64,000 nucleotides of DNA, from NCBI RefSeq assembly GCF_011762485.1, contig NZ_JAAKGI010000002.1:62001-126000 (forward strand), given 5' to 3'. A model generated the notes under the pieces. That model searched no databases. It was not told the DNA's origin and worked only from the letters and a program-made list of their open reading frames with translations. Positions within the stretch are counted from its first letter, which is position 1. Every line of letters begins with the position of its first letter. The DNA is from Yeosuana marina. Its GTDB lineage: Bacteria; Bacteroidota; Bacteroidia; Flavobacteriales; Flavobacteriaceae. Below are positions 46,156-56,154 of this stretch, one piece after another. Both the position numbers and the translations under genes were made by a program.

Positions 46156-46696
46156 GATTATTTTTTTTAAGTAGTTTAATATTTTCAATGGTTTCCATGA
46201 CATTTTTTAAGATGTCAATTCTGGTTTGAAAGTTCGAAATCATGGCATAGATAACGCGTTTATCATCACCACTTTCGGTCAAATCAATTTTAAGAGATTC
46301 ATAATTTTTTTCAAGAATTTTCATTTGCTTCATAGCATCATTAATGAGTGCTTCGGTATCTGGCGTTCTAGCATCATTAAGTTTTAATAATTCTTCTGAA
46401 ATTGCCGTAGTAAAGAAATTTTCTGTTTTAGACATTTCAGGTGAAACACTCGCTAGATCATTAGTTTCTTCAGCTGGTTTTAATAGTGTGATTAAACTAA
46501 TACAAATAGCTAATGATGCTGCAATACTTAAGAAGGTTTTCCAGAAATTAGAAGCGCCCGAAGTATTTTTTTTAGCTACAAGTTCTTGATTTTTAAGTTT
46601 TGATAAAAACCGATCTTGATGTCCGAGATTTGGATTTTCAATATCAAATTCCGAACGTAATTCTTCAAAAAGCTTATTAATATTATCTTTTTCCAT
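46133..46696 (-). CDS. Putative anti-sigma factor-like single-helix membrane protein
   Basis: A 187-residue protein. The cytoplasmic N-terminus (about 55 residues, L-F-E-E-L-R-S-E-F-D and D-R-F-L-S-K-L) precedes one hydrophobic helix (about 53-70). A periplasmic coiled region follows. It sits 11 bases after an ECF sigma factor and before two exported solenoid proteins. This matches a sigma/anti-sigma layout, but I see no zinc-finger anti-sigma motif, so the role is inferred from position. Confidence 0.75.
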   Translation of the reverse strand: MEKDNINKLFEELRSEFDIENPNLGHQDRFLSKLKNQELVAKKNTSGASNFWKTFLSIAASLAICISLITLLKPAEETNDLASVSPEMSKTENFFTTAISEELLKLNDARTPDTEALINDAMKQMKILEKNYESLKIDLTESGDDKRVIYAMISNFQTRIDILKNVMETIENIKLLKKNNHENSITI

Positions 46697-46707
46697 AGGT
46701 TCCTTTT

Positions 46708-47265
46708 TTAAGCGACTAGTTCTAACTTTTTTCTTAAACTATCTTTAGCACGAGATATCATCGTTCTGCAGTTAGCATGAGAAATGTTCATAATCTCACA
46801 AATTTCCTCGTAATCATATCCTTCAATAAGGTGAAGATTTAGACAGATTTGATAATTTTCTTTGAATTCTTTCATAGTTTCTAAAACTTGATTGACTTTA
46901 AGGTTTGTAAACTCATGTTGACTATCAATTCCATCATTTGTGTCTTCAACTTTATAAATAACATCATCTAGAGGAACGTTGTTGTATTTACTATTCTTTT
47001 TGTAATGGTAAATACTGTTGTTTATTACAATTCGTTTTAACCAAGCTCCAAATATTTTGACATCTTTAAGACTATCTAATTTTGTGAACGCCATCAAAAA
47101 AGAGTCTTGCATGATGTCTTCAGCTTCAAAAGAATCTTTAACAATTCTTAACGAAACGTTATACATGGCCTTATAATATCTATTGTATACTTCTAACTGA
47201 GCAGATTGCTTGCCAGATTTACATAGCTCTATAAGTTGTTCAATATTTAGTTTGGTTAGCGTCAC
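46708..47265 (-). CDS. RNA polymerase ECF sigma factor
   Basis: The start is taken at GTG 47265 (M-T-L-T-K-L-N-I-E-Q), giving 185 residues; the longer frame upstream covers the clpC terminator. Region 2 has A-E-D-I-M-Q-D-S-F and I-F-G-A-W-L-K-R-I. Region 4 has Y-D-Y-E-E-I-C-E-I-M and N-C-R-T-M-I-S-R-A-K. It would direct transcription of the operon downstream. No separate promoter could be assigned. Confidence 0.9.
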   Translation of the reverse strand: MTLTKLNIEQLIELCKSGKQSAQLEVYNRYYKAMYNVSLRIVKDSFEAEDIMQDSFLMAFTKLDSLKDVKIFGAWLKRIVINNSIYHYKKNSKYNNVPLDDVIYKVEDTNDGIDSQHEFTNLKVNQVLETMKEFKENYQICLNLHLIEGYDYEEICEIMNISHANCRTMISRAKDSLRKKLELVA

Positions 47266-47320
47266 TAAAAACAAATTGGTATTATAATGATGATTATGTT
47301 TTTGATTTGTTACAGTTTTA

Positions 47321-47358
47321 TAAAAAAAAATTCCCACATCATGTATAATGTAGGAATT
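47321..47358 (-). terminator. Terminator of clpC
   Basis: AATTCC (47329-47334) and ACAT (47336-47339) pair with ATGT (47348-47351) and GGAATT (47353-47358), a two-part stem with a one-base mismatch. The A-run at 47321-47330 gives a T tail on the minus strand. It lies 26 bases beyond the clpC stop. Confidence 0.85.
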
Positions 47359-47383
47359 CAATAAATTTTAGGGTTTTAAAAAA

Positions 47384-49936
47384 TTAAGATTCTGCAGGTT
47401 TTTCTGCTTTTTCAATCTTGATATTAAGTTCTTGCGTTTTGCTGTCTAAATCAATAATGATTTTGTCACCATCTTGTACATTAGAGGTAATTATTTCTTC
47501 AGCTAAAGCATCTTCAATATATTTTTGAATAGCTCTTTTTAAAGGTCGAGCCCCATATTGCTTATCAAACCCTTTTTCAGCAATAAAATCTTTGGCTTTT
47601 TTACTCAGTTTTAAAGTGTAGCCTAAATCTTTTATTCTCAGTAAAAGTTTTTCTAATTCAATATCAATGATTTTATTAATATCTTCTTTTTCTAAAGTAT
47701 TAAAGACAACCACATCATCAATTCTATTTAAAAACTCTGGCGCGAATGATTTTTTTAGTGCATTTTCAATAACACTTTTTGCATTAGCGTCTTCTTGAGA
47801 TTTTTGAGAAGCCGTACCAAAACCAATTCCTGTACCAAAGTCTTTAAGTTTACGAGCACCAATGTTAGATGTCATAATAATAATGGTATTTCTAAAATCA
47901 ATTTTGCGACCTAAACTGTCTGTTAGATAGCCATCATCAAGAACTTGAAGCAACATATTAAACACATCTGGATGTGCTTTTTCAATTTCATCAAGTAAAA
48001 TCACCGCATAAGGTTTGCGTCTTACTTTTTCTGTAAGTTGTCCACCTTCTTCATAACCGACATATCCTGGAGGTGCACCTACTAATCTTGAAATAGCAAA
48101 TTTTTCCATGTATTCGCTCATGTCAATTCTCACAAGTGCTTCTTCGCTATCAAATAGTTCTCTTGACAATACTTTAGCTAATTGCGTTTTACCAACACCA
48201 GTTTGACCTAAAAATATAAATGACCCAATGGGCTTGTTAGGATCTTTTAGCCCCGCTCTGTTGCGCTGAATGGCTTTAACAACCTTAGCTACAGCATCAT
48301 CTTGACCAATTACTTTTCCTTTGATGAGATTTGGTAACTCAGCCAATTTATTAATTTCGGTTTGAGCAATTCTATTAACTGGAATGCCAGTCATCATAGA
48401 AACGACATCAGCTACATTATCCTCAGAAACAATTTCGCGGTGTTGTTTTGTGTCCTCTTCCCACTTTTCCTGAGCAATTTGAAGTTCTTTTTCTATGCGT
48501 TTTTCATCGTCTCTTAACTTAGCTGCTTCCTCATATTTTTGTTTTCTTACAACTAAGTTTTTGGTTTCCTTAACATCTTCAAGCTGTTTTTCTAGCTCTA
48601 AAATTTGTTTCGGCACTTCAATATTAGTGATATGAACACGAGAACCAGCCTCATCTAATGCATCAATAGCTTTATCTGGTAAAAAACGTTCCGTCATGTA
48701 ACGGTTAGTCAATTTTACACAAGCTTCGATGGCTTCTGGTGTATAATCAACGTTGTGATGCTCTTCGTATTTACCTTTTATATTGTTAAGAATTTCTATA
48801 GTTTCTTCAACTGTTGTTGGTTCCACAATCACCTTTTGAAAACGACGTTCTAAAGCGCCATCTTTTTCGATATATTGTCTGTACTCATCAAGGGTTGTTG
48901 CTCCTATACATTGAATTTCACCGCGTGCTAAAGCCGGTTTAAACATATTGGAGGCATCTAGGCTTCCGGTTGCTCCACCAGCACCAACAATCGTATGAAT
49001 TTCATCAATAAATAAGATCACGTCGTCATTTTTTTCAAGCTCGTTCATAACGGCTTTCATGCGTTCTTCAAACTGTCCACGATATTTTGTGCCAGCAACC
49101 AAACTTGCTAAATCTAGCGTAACAACTCTTTTATTAAATAAAATTCTTGACACTTTTCTTTTAATAATCCTAAGGGCTAAACCTTCGGCAATAGCAGATT
49201 TACCAACACCAGGCTCTCCAATTAGAAGAGGATTATTCTTTTTACGCCTGCTTAAAATCTGAGAGACGCGTTGAATTTCTTTTTCACGTCCTACAACAGG
49301 ATCTAATTTTCCTTCTTCTGCCAAAGCGGTTAAATCTCTACCAAAATTATCTAATACTGGTGTTTTTGACTTTTTATTAGTCTTACCGGCAGCAGGCGTA
49401 TTAAACAAATTGTCTTTTGAAGTATCACCTTCAGAACTTGTATCATCATCTTGAAACGATTCAGATTTAGGTTCAATATAATTGTTGTCGTTAGTAATCA
49501 TAAATTTAAATTGTTCTTTAACGTTGTCGTAATCAACTTTTAGCTTATTTAAAAGCTTGGTAGTAGGGTCGTTTTCGTTACGTAAAATACAGAGTAATAA
49601 ATGCGCTGTATTAATAGACGTACTTTGAAAAAGTTTAGCTTCTAAAAATGTTGTTTTCAGAGCTCGTTCTGCTTGTCTTGTAAGATGTAAATTCTTTTTT
49701 TGATTAGAAGTTACAGTAATGTTAGGGTTTGCGGGGCTTAATATTTCAACTTTTCGTCTCAAATGATTTAAATCAATCTCAAGAGCATTTAAAATATTAA
49801 TGGCTTTACCATTTCCATCACGTAAAAGACCAAGCATTAAGTGTTCAGTACCAATAAAATCGTGACCCAAACGCAGTGCTTCTTCTTTGCTATAAGCAAT
49901 AACATCTTTTACTCTTGGTGAAAAATTATCATCCAT
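47384..49936 (-). CDS. clpC: ATP-dependent Clp protease ATP-binding subunit ClpC
   Basis: An 850-residue class I AAA+ unfoldase. A double Clp N-domain covers residues 1-145. The first AAA module has G-E-P-G-V-G-K-S. A UVR-type coiled middle follows (Y-E-E-A-A-K-L-R-D). The second AAA module has G-Q-T-G-V-G-K-T and ends with the D2-small domain. It feeds substrates to ClpP. The acidic tail is short. Monocistronic, with its own terminator. Confidence 0.95.
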   Translation of the reverse strand: MDDNFSPRVKDVIAYSKEEALRLGHDFIGTEHLMLGLLRDGNGKAINILNALEIDLNHLRRKVEILSPANPNITVTSNQKKNLHLTRQAERALKTTFLEAKLFQSTSINTAHLLLCILRNENDPTTKLLNKLKVDYDNVKEQFKFMITNDNNYIEPKSESFQDDDTSSEGDTSKDNLFNTPAAGKTNKKSKTPVLDNFGRDLTALAEEGKLDPVVGREKEIQRVSQILSRRKKNNPLLIGEPGVGKSAIAEGLALRIIKRKVSRILFNKRVVTLDLASLVAGTKYRGQFEERMKAVMNELEKNDDVILFIDEIHTIVGAGGATGSLDASNMFKPALARGEIQCIGATTLDEYRQYIEKDGALERRFQKVIVEPTTVEETIEILNNIKGKYEEHHNVDYTPEAIEACVKLTNRYMTERFLPDKAIDALDEAGSRVHITNIEVPKQILELEKQLEDVKETKNLVVRKQKYEEAAKLRDDEKRIEKELQIAQEKWEEDTKQHREIVSEDNVADVVSMMTGIPVNRIAQTEINKLAELPNLIKGKVIGQDDAVAKVVKAIQRNRAGLKDPNKPIGSFIFLGQTGVGKTQLAKVLSRELFDSEEALVRIDMSEYMEKFAISRLVGAPPGYVGYEEGGQLTEKVRRKPYAVILLDEIEKAHPDVFNMLLQVLDDGYLTDSLGRKIDFRNTIIIMTSNIGARKLKDFGTGIGFGTASQKSQEDANAKSVIENALKKSFAPEFLNRIDDVVVFNTLEKEDINKIIDIELEKLLLRIKDLGYTLKLSKKAKDFIAEKGFDKQYGARPLKRAIQKYIEDALAEEIITSNVQDGDKIIIDLDSKTQELNIKIEKAEKPAES

Positions 49937-50198
49937 AATAAGTTCCTTTCTGCTTTAAAAGTAATAAAACAATTTAGTAAATTCAAAAACTATACCTTAA
50001 ATTGTCTGTAAGTCGCTAATTGACGAAAAAAACTTTAAAAAATCAAAATTTTTGAAAGCATACTTATTAACGAAATTCGCATGCTAAATTGTTAATAAAA
50101 AAACACTAAAAAACAGGCGGAAAAGTCCTGATATAACTGATGAAATAGTTATCTTAGCACGGTTTGAAATATTCGAAAAAACAACTAATTAAATATAT

Positions 50199-52754
50199 AT
50201 GGCTGAGGGAGAAAAACTTATTCCAATTAACATAGAAGATGAAATGAAATCGGCTTACATTGATTATTCAATGTCGGTCATTGTGTCACGTGCTTTACCA
50301 GATGTAAGAGATGGTTTAAAGCCAGTTCACAGACGTGTTCTTTTTGGAATGCATGAGCTAGGAGTTAGGTCAAATACGGCCCACAAAAAATCGGCAAGAA
50401 TTGTTGGTGAAGTTTTAGGTAAGTATCATCCACATGGTGATACATCGGTTTATGATGCCATGGTGCGTATGGCACAAGAGTGGAGTTTACGTTATATGCT
50501 TGTTGATGGACAAGGTAACTTTGGATCGGTTGATGGAGATAGTCCTGCGGCCATGCGTTATACTGAAGCACGTATGCGCAAAATATCTGAAGACATGTTA
50601 GCAGATATAGATAAGGAAACAGTCGATCATCAATTAAATTTTGATGACACGCTTAATGAACCTACCGTATTACCAACTCGTATTCCAGGACTTTTAGTTA
50701 ACGGAGCTTCTGGTATTGCCGTTGGTATGGCAACCAATATGCCTCCACATAACTTAAGTGAAGTCGTTGATGGTATTGTTGCTTATGTTGATGACAATGA
50801 TATAGAAGTAGATGAACTTATAAAGCACGTTAAAGCACCAGATTTTCCAACAGGAGGAACTATATATGGCTACGACGGTGTAAAGGAGGCTTTTCAAACT
50901 GGTCGTGGACGCATTGTAATGCGTGGTAAGGCTAATATTGAAGAGGTAGCTGGACGTGAATGTATTATTGTAACAGAAATACCTTATCAAGTCAATAAAG
51001 CAGATATGATTAAAAAAACTGCTGATTTGGTTAATGATAAAAAACTAGAAGGTATTGCAACCATTCGTGATGAATCTGATAGAAACGGAATGCGTATCGT
51101 TTATGTTTTAAAACGAGATGCTATTCCAAACATCGTATTAAATAAGTTATATAAGTATACGCAACTACAATCATCATTTAGTGTAAATAATATTGCCTTA
51201 GTTAAAGGCAGGCCTCAATTATTGAATCTAAAAGATATGATTCATTATTTTGTTGAGCACAGGCATGAGGTTGTTGTTAGAAGAACGACTTACGAATTGC
51301 GTAAAGCAGAAGAAAGAGCTCATATTTTAGAAGGTTTAATCATCGCTTCGGATAATATTGATGAAGTCATTGCTTTAATTCGTGCATCTTCAAATGCGGA
51401 TGAGGCTCGTGAGAAATTGATAGCACGTTTTGAGCTATCAGAACTTCAAGCAAAAGCTATTGTAGAAATGCGTCTACGCCAATTAACTGGTTTAGAACAA
51501 GACAAGTTAAGAAGTGAGTACGAAGATTTAATGAAAACCATAGAAGATTTAAAAGATATTCTTGATAAAAAAGAACGTCGTATGGAAATCATTAAAGAAG
51601 AGCTTATAGAAGTCAAAAATAAGTATGGAGATGAAAGACGCTCAGTTATTGAGTATGCTGGTGGCGATTTAAGTATTGAAGATATGATTCCGGACGAAAA
51701 AGTTGTAATTACGATTTCGCATGCAGGTTATATTAAACGTACATCTTTATCTGAATATAAAACGCAAAACAGAGGTGGAGTAGGACAAAAAGCATCTACA
51801 ACCAGAAATGAAGACTTCTTAGAGTATTTATTTGTGGGTACAAACCATCAATACATGTTGTTCTTTACTCAAAAAGGAAAATGTTTCTGGATGCGTGTTT
51901 ATGAAATACCAGAAGGAAGCAAAACTTCAAAAGGTAGAGCAATCCAAAACTTAATAAACATCGAGCAAGATGATGCGGTAAAAGCATTTATTTGTACTCA
52001 AGATTTAAAAGATGAAGATTATATAAACAGTCATTATGTCATAATGGCAACCAAGAACGGACAGGTTAAGAAAACATCTTTAGAACAATACTCTAGACCT
52101 CGAACTAACGGAATCAACGCAATCACCATTAAAGAGGACGATATTCTGTTAGAAGCGAGACTTACTACTGGTGAAAGTCAGGTAATGTTAGCTCTTAAAT
52201 CAGGAAAAGCGATTCGTTTTGAAGAAGCCAAAACGCGACCAATGGGAAGGAATGCTTCTGGTGTAAGAGGTATTAGTCTAGCTAATCCAAAGGACGAAGT
52301 AATTGGTATGGTTACTATTGATAATCCGCAAGAAGAGTCTGTATTAGTAGTTTCTGAAAATGGCTATGGAAAACGAACTTATATTGACGATCCAGAGGAT
52401 GGTGAACCAGTTTACAGAATTACAAACCGTGGAGGCAAAGGAGTAAAAACTATTTCTATTACTGAAAAAACCGGTAATTTAGTAGCTATAAAAAGTGTTA
52501 CGGATAGTGATGATTTAATGATTATCAATAAATCTGGAATCGCTATACGGATGTCAGTTCAAGATCTAAGGGTGATGGGACGTGCAACACAAGGAGTAAA
52601 ATTAATAAATTTAAGAAACGGAGATTCTATTGCTGCTGTTGCAAAAGTAATGCATGATGATGATGTTGAAGAAAATGATGAAACCATTGAAAACAATGAA
52701 GAGTTGGGACATGGCACAACTCTTGATAATGATAATACAGAAGATAACAATTAA
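50199..52754 (+). CDS. gyrA: DNA gyrase subunit A
   Basis: An 851-residue subunit. The catalytic Tyr121 lies in A-A-M-R-Y-T. The quinolone-resistance region [10 protein letters not shown] has Ser83. The C-terminal beta-propeller carries repeats such as Q-N-R-G-G-V-G-Q (GyrA box), and an acidic tail (D-N-D-N-T-E-D-N-N) ends the protein. gyrA and the TPR gene follow each other after 26 bases. GyrB is elsewhere. Confidence 0.97.
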   Translation: MAEGEKLIPINIEDEMKSAYIDYSMSVIVSRALPDVRDGLKPVHRRVLFGMHELGVRSNTAHKKSARIVGEVLGKYHPHGDTSVYDAMVRMAQEWSLRYMLVDGQGNFGSVDGDSPAAMRYTEARMRKISEDMLADIDKETVDHQLNFDDTLNEPTVLPTRIPGLLVNGASGIAVGMATNMPPHNLSEVVDGIVAYVDDNDIEVDELIKHVKAPDFPTGGTIYGYDGVKEAFQTGRGRIVMRGKANIEEVAGRECIIVTEIPYQVNKADMIKKTADLVNDKKLEGIATIRDESDRNGMRIVYVLKRDAIPNIVLNKLYKYTQLQSSFSVNNIALVKGRPQLLNLKDMIHYFVEHRHEVVVRRTTYELRKAEERAHILEGLIIASDNIDEVIALIRASSNADEAREKLIARFELSELQAKAIVEMRLRQLTGLEQDKLRSEYEDLMKTIEDLKDILDKKERRMEIIKEELIEVKNKYGDERRSVIEYAGGDLSIEDMIPDEKVVITISHAGYIKRTSLSEYKTQNRGGVGQKASTTRNEDFLEYLFVGTNHQYMLFFTQKGKCFWMRVYEIPEGSKTSKGRAIQNLINIEQDDAVKAFICTQDLKDEDYINSHYVIMATKNGQVKKTSLEQYSRPRTNGINAITIKEDDILLEARLTTGESQVMLALKSGKAIRFEEAKTRPMGRNASGVRGISLANPKDEVIGMVTIDNPQEESVLVVSENGYGKRTYIDDPEDGEPVYRITNRGGKGVKTISITEKTGNLVAIKSVTDSDDLMIINKSGIAIRMSVQDLRVMGRATQGVKLINLRNGDSIAAVAKVMHDDDVEENDETIENNEELGHGTTLDNDNTEDNN

Positions 52755-52780
52755 CACATTAACATTAAAAATTATTAAAA

Positions 52781-54034
52781 ATGAAAAACCAAGTTATAAT
52801 AGCTTTAGCATTCTTGATTAGCACCTTTTCGTTTGGTCAAAAGAAAGAGTTGAGAGCTGTTGAAAAATCAATTAAAAGCAATAATTATGCAGAAGCTAAA
52901 GCTTCATTAAGTCAACTAGAATCTATGCTTCCTACTATGGAAGATAAGTACAAATCAGAATATTATTATCTTAAGGGACAAGCATTTTATGCTAACGGTG
53001 CTGGTTCTAATAAAGATATTGATGTCGCTTTAGAATCTATAGGTAAAGTAACAGATGGTTATACAGATGAAATATCTGAACTAAAGAGAAACATGGTTAA
53101 TCATTTACTAACCAAAGGTAATGAAGCCTATGAGAAAAAAGATTATGTAACTTCTTCACACGATTTTGAAAATGCCTATAGAGCGTCTGTACAAGATACA
53201 GTTTATCTATATTATGCAGCAGCTACTGCGGTAAATTACCAAGATTATGATAGGGCATTAAAGCTTTATAAAGAGCTTAAAGACTTAGGATATACTGGTA
53301 TTGAAAAACAATATTATGCCGTAAAAGCAGATACTGGAGAAGAAGAACTTTTTCAAAATAAAAATATGAGAGATTTATCTGTTAAAGCTAAAACCCATAT
53401 TAAACCGTCTGACCGAATGACAGAATCTAAAAAAGCTGAAATCGTTAAGAATATAGCGCTTATTTATGTTAGTAAAGATGATAATGAGAAAGCGCTTGAA
53501 GCAATGAAAGATGCCAGAGCAGAAAGTCCAGATGATATTAATTTAATACTTTCTGAAGCTAATGTTTACTATAAAATGGGGAATAAAGAAGAGTTTAAAA
53601 AACTCTTGGAACTTGCAACTACTAAAGATCCTAAAAATCCAGAATTACAATATAACTTAGGAGTTATAGCTTCAGAATCAGAGCATCCAGAGGATGCAAA
53701 AACTTATTACAATAAAGCTATTGAATTAGATCCTACTTATATAAATGCTTATATTAATCTAGCTGCTTTAATTCTTAATCAAGAGCAACCTATTATAGAA
53801 GAGATGAATAGTCTTGGAACATCAAAAGCTGATAATTTACGTTATGATGAATTACGTGAAAAACGTCAAGGATTATATGAAGAAGCGGTTCCTTATTTAG
53901 AAAAAGCCCTTGATATTGATTCTAAAAATCTTAGTGCAGCAAAAACCTTAATGAATATTTATAGTGTGACTGGTGAAACTGCAAAATATAAAACAATGAA
54001 AGCAAAGGTTGAATCTATAGAAAATGAAAACTAA
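52781..54034 (+). CDS. Exported TPR protein
   Basis: A 417-residue protein with a signal peptide (to about F-S-F-G-Q) and tetratricopeptide repeats. Clear units lie around residues 280-345 (P-E-L-Q-Y-N-L-G-V-I and Y-Y-N-K-A-I-E-L-D-P-T-Y-I-N-A-Y) and near 375 (Y-L-E-K-A-L-D-I-D). It is a probable periplasmic scaffold. It lies just after gyrA and may share its transcript; a terminator follows. Confidence 0.85.
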   Translation: MKNQVIIALAFLISTFSFGQKKELRAVEKSIKSNNYAEAKASLSQLESMLPTMEDKYKSEYYYLKGQAFYANGAGSNKDIDVALESIGKVTDGYTDEISELKRNMVNHLLTKGNEAYEKKDYVTSSHDFENAYRASVQDTVYLYYAAATAVNYQDYDRALKLYKELKDLGYTGIEKQYYAVKADTGEEELFQNKNMRDLSVKAKTHIKPSDRMTESKKAEIVKNIALIYVSKDDNEKALEAMKDARAESPDDINLILSEANVYYKMGNKEEFKKLLELATTKDPKNPELQYNLGVIASESEHPEDAKTYYNKAIELDPTYINAYINLAALILNQEQPIIEEMNSLGTSKADNLRYDELREKRQGLYEEAVPYLEKALDIDSKNLSAAKTLMNIYSVTGETAKYKTMKAKVESIENEN

Positions 54035-54063
54035 TTCTATAATTTCTATCTTTTAGAATAATT

Positions 54064-54088
54064 AAAAAGCCGCAATTTGCGGCTTTTT
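54064..54088. terminator. Bidirectional terminator
   Basis: AAAAAGCCGCAA facing TTGCGGCTTTTT, between the TPR gene and the convergent C40 peptidase gene, ending one base before the latter's stop. Confidence 0.92.
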
Positions 54089-54838
54089 TTATATTATTTT
54101 TTTAATGACTCTAAGTTTGTGAGTGTGTATTTTTTTATCGACATGATAGATTCCTGAATGGTCTAACCTATCAATTCTTACCTGACCATCTGCATGAATA
54201 ATATAATTATCGGTCATAATAATACCAACATGCACAATATCACCTTCATTATTATCAAAAAAAGCTAAGTCACCAGGCTCGCTTTCTTCTATAAAACTGA
54301 GAGCTTCTCCTTGTGTAGCTTGTTGTGGAGCCTCGCGTAAAAGACTGTATCCGTTAAGTTTGTAAACCATTTGAGTAAATCCCGAACAATCTATACCAAA
54401 TGGGCTTTTACCACCATTAAGATACGGAGCATTTAAATATAAAAAAGCAGTTTGAATGAGGTTGCTTTTTTCTTTTTTACCTTCTACAAGATGACCGTCA
54501 TGCGAATGGTTAAGTAAGGATAATCCGTTTAATGAAGACCCTAATAAAATAGGATGTAATTGATCGTTTTTATCTTGAATAAATTCAACTAAATCAATAG
54601 ATAGTTTTGGTTTGGAATGGTGTAATATTTTATAGTTTTCCTCTTCTATTTCTAAATATTGCTTGTTTTCAATCCACCCTTCGTAAGAATCAAATGCAAG
54701 TCGTATTTTACTCCAAAATTTGCGTTGTTCTAGTATTTTAAAATAGTCACCATACAATAATTGCGATATCAATTCACTCTTATCAGAAGGTTCAAGTCTT
54801 AAGGGAACAATGCTTAAATTACAAATTCCGTATTGCAT
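54089..54838 (-). CDS. C40 (NlpC/P60) peptidase with SH3-like domain
   Basis: A 249-residue protein. An SH3-like domain covers about residues 1-75 (Y-E-G-W-I-E). The NlpC/P60 core has catalytic Cys151 in F-G-I-D-C-S-G-F, His203 in D-I-V-H-V-G-I and His215. It would cleave peptidoglycan stem peptides. No signal peptide is evident, so it may be cytoplasmic murein recycling (gamma-D-Glu-mDAP) or exported by an unusual route. The thiolase gene is 10 bases upstream. Confidence 0.88.
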   Translation of the reverse strand: MQYGICNLSIVPLRLEPSDKSELISQLLYGDYFKILEQRKFWSKIRLAFDSYEGWIENKQYLEIEEENYKILHHSKPKLSIDLVEFIQDKNDQLHPILLGSSLNGLSLLNHSHDGHLVEGKKEKSNLIQTAFLYLNAPYLNGGKSPFGIDCSGFTQMVYKLNGYSLLREAPQQATQGEALSFIEESEPGDLAFFDNNEGDIVHVGIIMTDNYIIHADGQVRIDRLDHSGIYHVDKKIHTHKLRVIKKII

Positions 54839-54848
54839 TCAGAAAAAA

Positions 54849-56027
54849 TTAGTTACGTTCTATTATAACTGCTGATGCACCACCACCACCATTACAAATA
54901 GCTGCAGCACCAATTTTTGAGTTGTTTTGTTCTAAAACATGTATTAAGGTCACTAAAATACGTGCTCCTGAACATCCTAAAGGATGACCTAAAGACACAG
55001 CGCCACCATTAATATTCACATTTTTATCTGTAAGCCCAAGAATTTTCATGTTTGCTAAACCAACCACAGAGAAGGCTTCATTAAACTCAAAATAATCAAC
55101 ATCTTTAATTGAGATGCCGGCTTTATTTAAAGCTTTCGGTAATGCTTTGGCGGGAGCTGTTGTAAACCAATTAGGTTCATGCGCAGCATCGGCATAACCA
55201 GTTATTGTGCCAAGAATTTTTAAGCCTAATTCTTTCGCTTTGTCTTTACTCATTAATACCAAAGCAGCAGCTCCATCATTTATGGTTGAAGCATTGGCCG
55301 CAGTAACAGTGCCATCTTTCGTGAAAGCAGGACGAAGACTAGGTATTTTTTCAATCTTCACATTAGTAAATTCTTCATCCTTACTAACTATAATAGCATC
55401 CCCGCGTCGTTGAGGTACTTCTACAGGTACAACTTCATCCTCAAATTTTCCATCGTTCCAAGCGGCTTCAGATCGTTTATAGGATTGTATTGCAAAAGCA
55501 TCTTGATCTTCTCTAGAAAATTTATATTCCGTTGCACAGGCATCAGCACAAACTCCCATAGCATTTTGATCGTAAGCATCTACTAAACCATCTTTTTGCA
55601 TCCCATCAAGTAAGGTTGTTGAGCCAAATTTAGTTCCTGTTCTTTGGTATAAATAATGAGGGATTAAGCTCATATTTTCCATGCCTCCAGCAACAATAAT
55701 ATCGGCATCACCAAGCGTAATAGATTGAGCAGCTTGCATAACGGCCTTCATTCCTGATGCACAAACTTTATTAATAGTTGTACATGGAACCGTATTGGGG
55801 ATACCTGCAAATATAGCAGCTTGTCTTGCGGGTGCTTGACCAACACCGGCTTGAACAACATTGCCCATAAGAACTTCTTGAACCAGTTCTGGTTTCAATT
55901 GTATTTTGTCTAAGGCTCCTTTAATGGCTATGGCTCCTAATTTTGGAGCAGGAATAGTTGATAACGATCCTAAAAAACTCCCAATAGGGGTTCTTACAGC
56001 AGATACAATAACCACTTCTTTACTCAT
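54849..56027 (-). CDS. Acetyl-CoA C-acetyltransferase (thiolase)
   Basis: A 392-residue thiolase. Nucleophile Cys89 in N-K-V-C-A-S-G, then G-G-M-E-N-M-S, His in [10 protein letters not shown] and the second Cys in C-N-G-G-G-G-A-S. It condenses or cleaves acetoacetyl-CoA; degradative and biosynthetic roles cannot be separated here. It lies upstream of the C40 peptidase gene (10-base gap). Confidence 0.93.
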   Translation of the reverse strand: MSKEVVIVSAVRTPIGSFLGSLSTIPAPKLGAIAIKGALDKIQLKPELVQEVLMGNVVQAGVGQAPARQAAIFAGIPNTVPCTTINKVCASGMKAVMQAAQSITLGDADIIVAGGMENMSLIPHYLYQRTGTKFGSTTLLDGMQKDGLVDAYDQNAMGVCADACATEYKFSREDQDAFAIQSYKRSEAAWNDGKFEDEVVPVEVPQRRGDAIIVSKDEEFTNVKIEKIPSLRPAFTKDGTVTAANASTINDGAAALVLMSKDKAKELGLKILGTITGYADAAHEPNWFTTAPAKALPKALNKAGISIKDVDYFEFNEAFSVVGLANMKILGLTDKNVNINGGAVSLGHPLGCSGARILVTLIHVLEQNNSKIGAAAICNGGGGASAVIIERN

Positions 56028-56128
56028 TATTCTTATCGTTTAGTTATGTAGTTGCGAAATTAATCAATTTTTAATAGAAATTAGAACGAATACTCTATTA
56101 TAAAAAATCAAAAAAGCTTAGTTTTTAC

Positions 56129-56136
56129 TACATTTG
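56129..56136 (+). promoter_or_regulatory. TACATTTG box before the HD phosphodiesterase
   Basis: An exact TAnnTTTG box lies 19-26 bases before the ATG at 56155. It overlaps the earlier TTG codon, which argues against that start. No good TTG box was found 20 bases upstream. Confidence 0.4.
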
Positions 56137-56154
56137 AAAACCTTAACGTATATA

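Noticed and set aside
46708..47361. Longer sigma factor frame starting at 47361
   Set aside because: Its first 32 codons cover the clpC terminator hairpin and A-run; the GTG at 47265 gives the normal family start.
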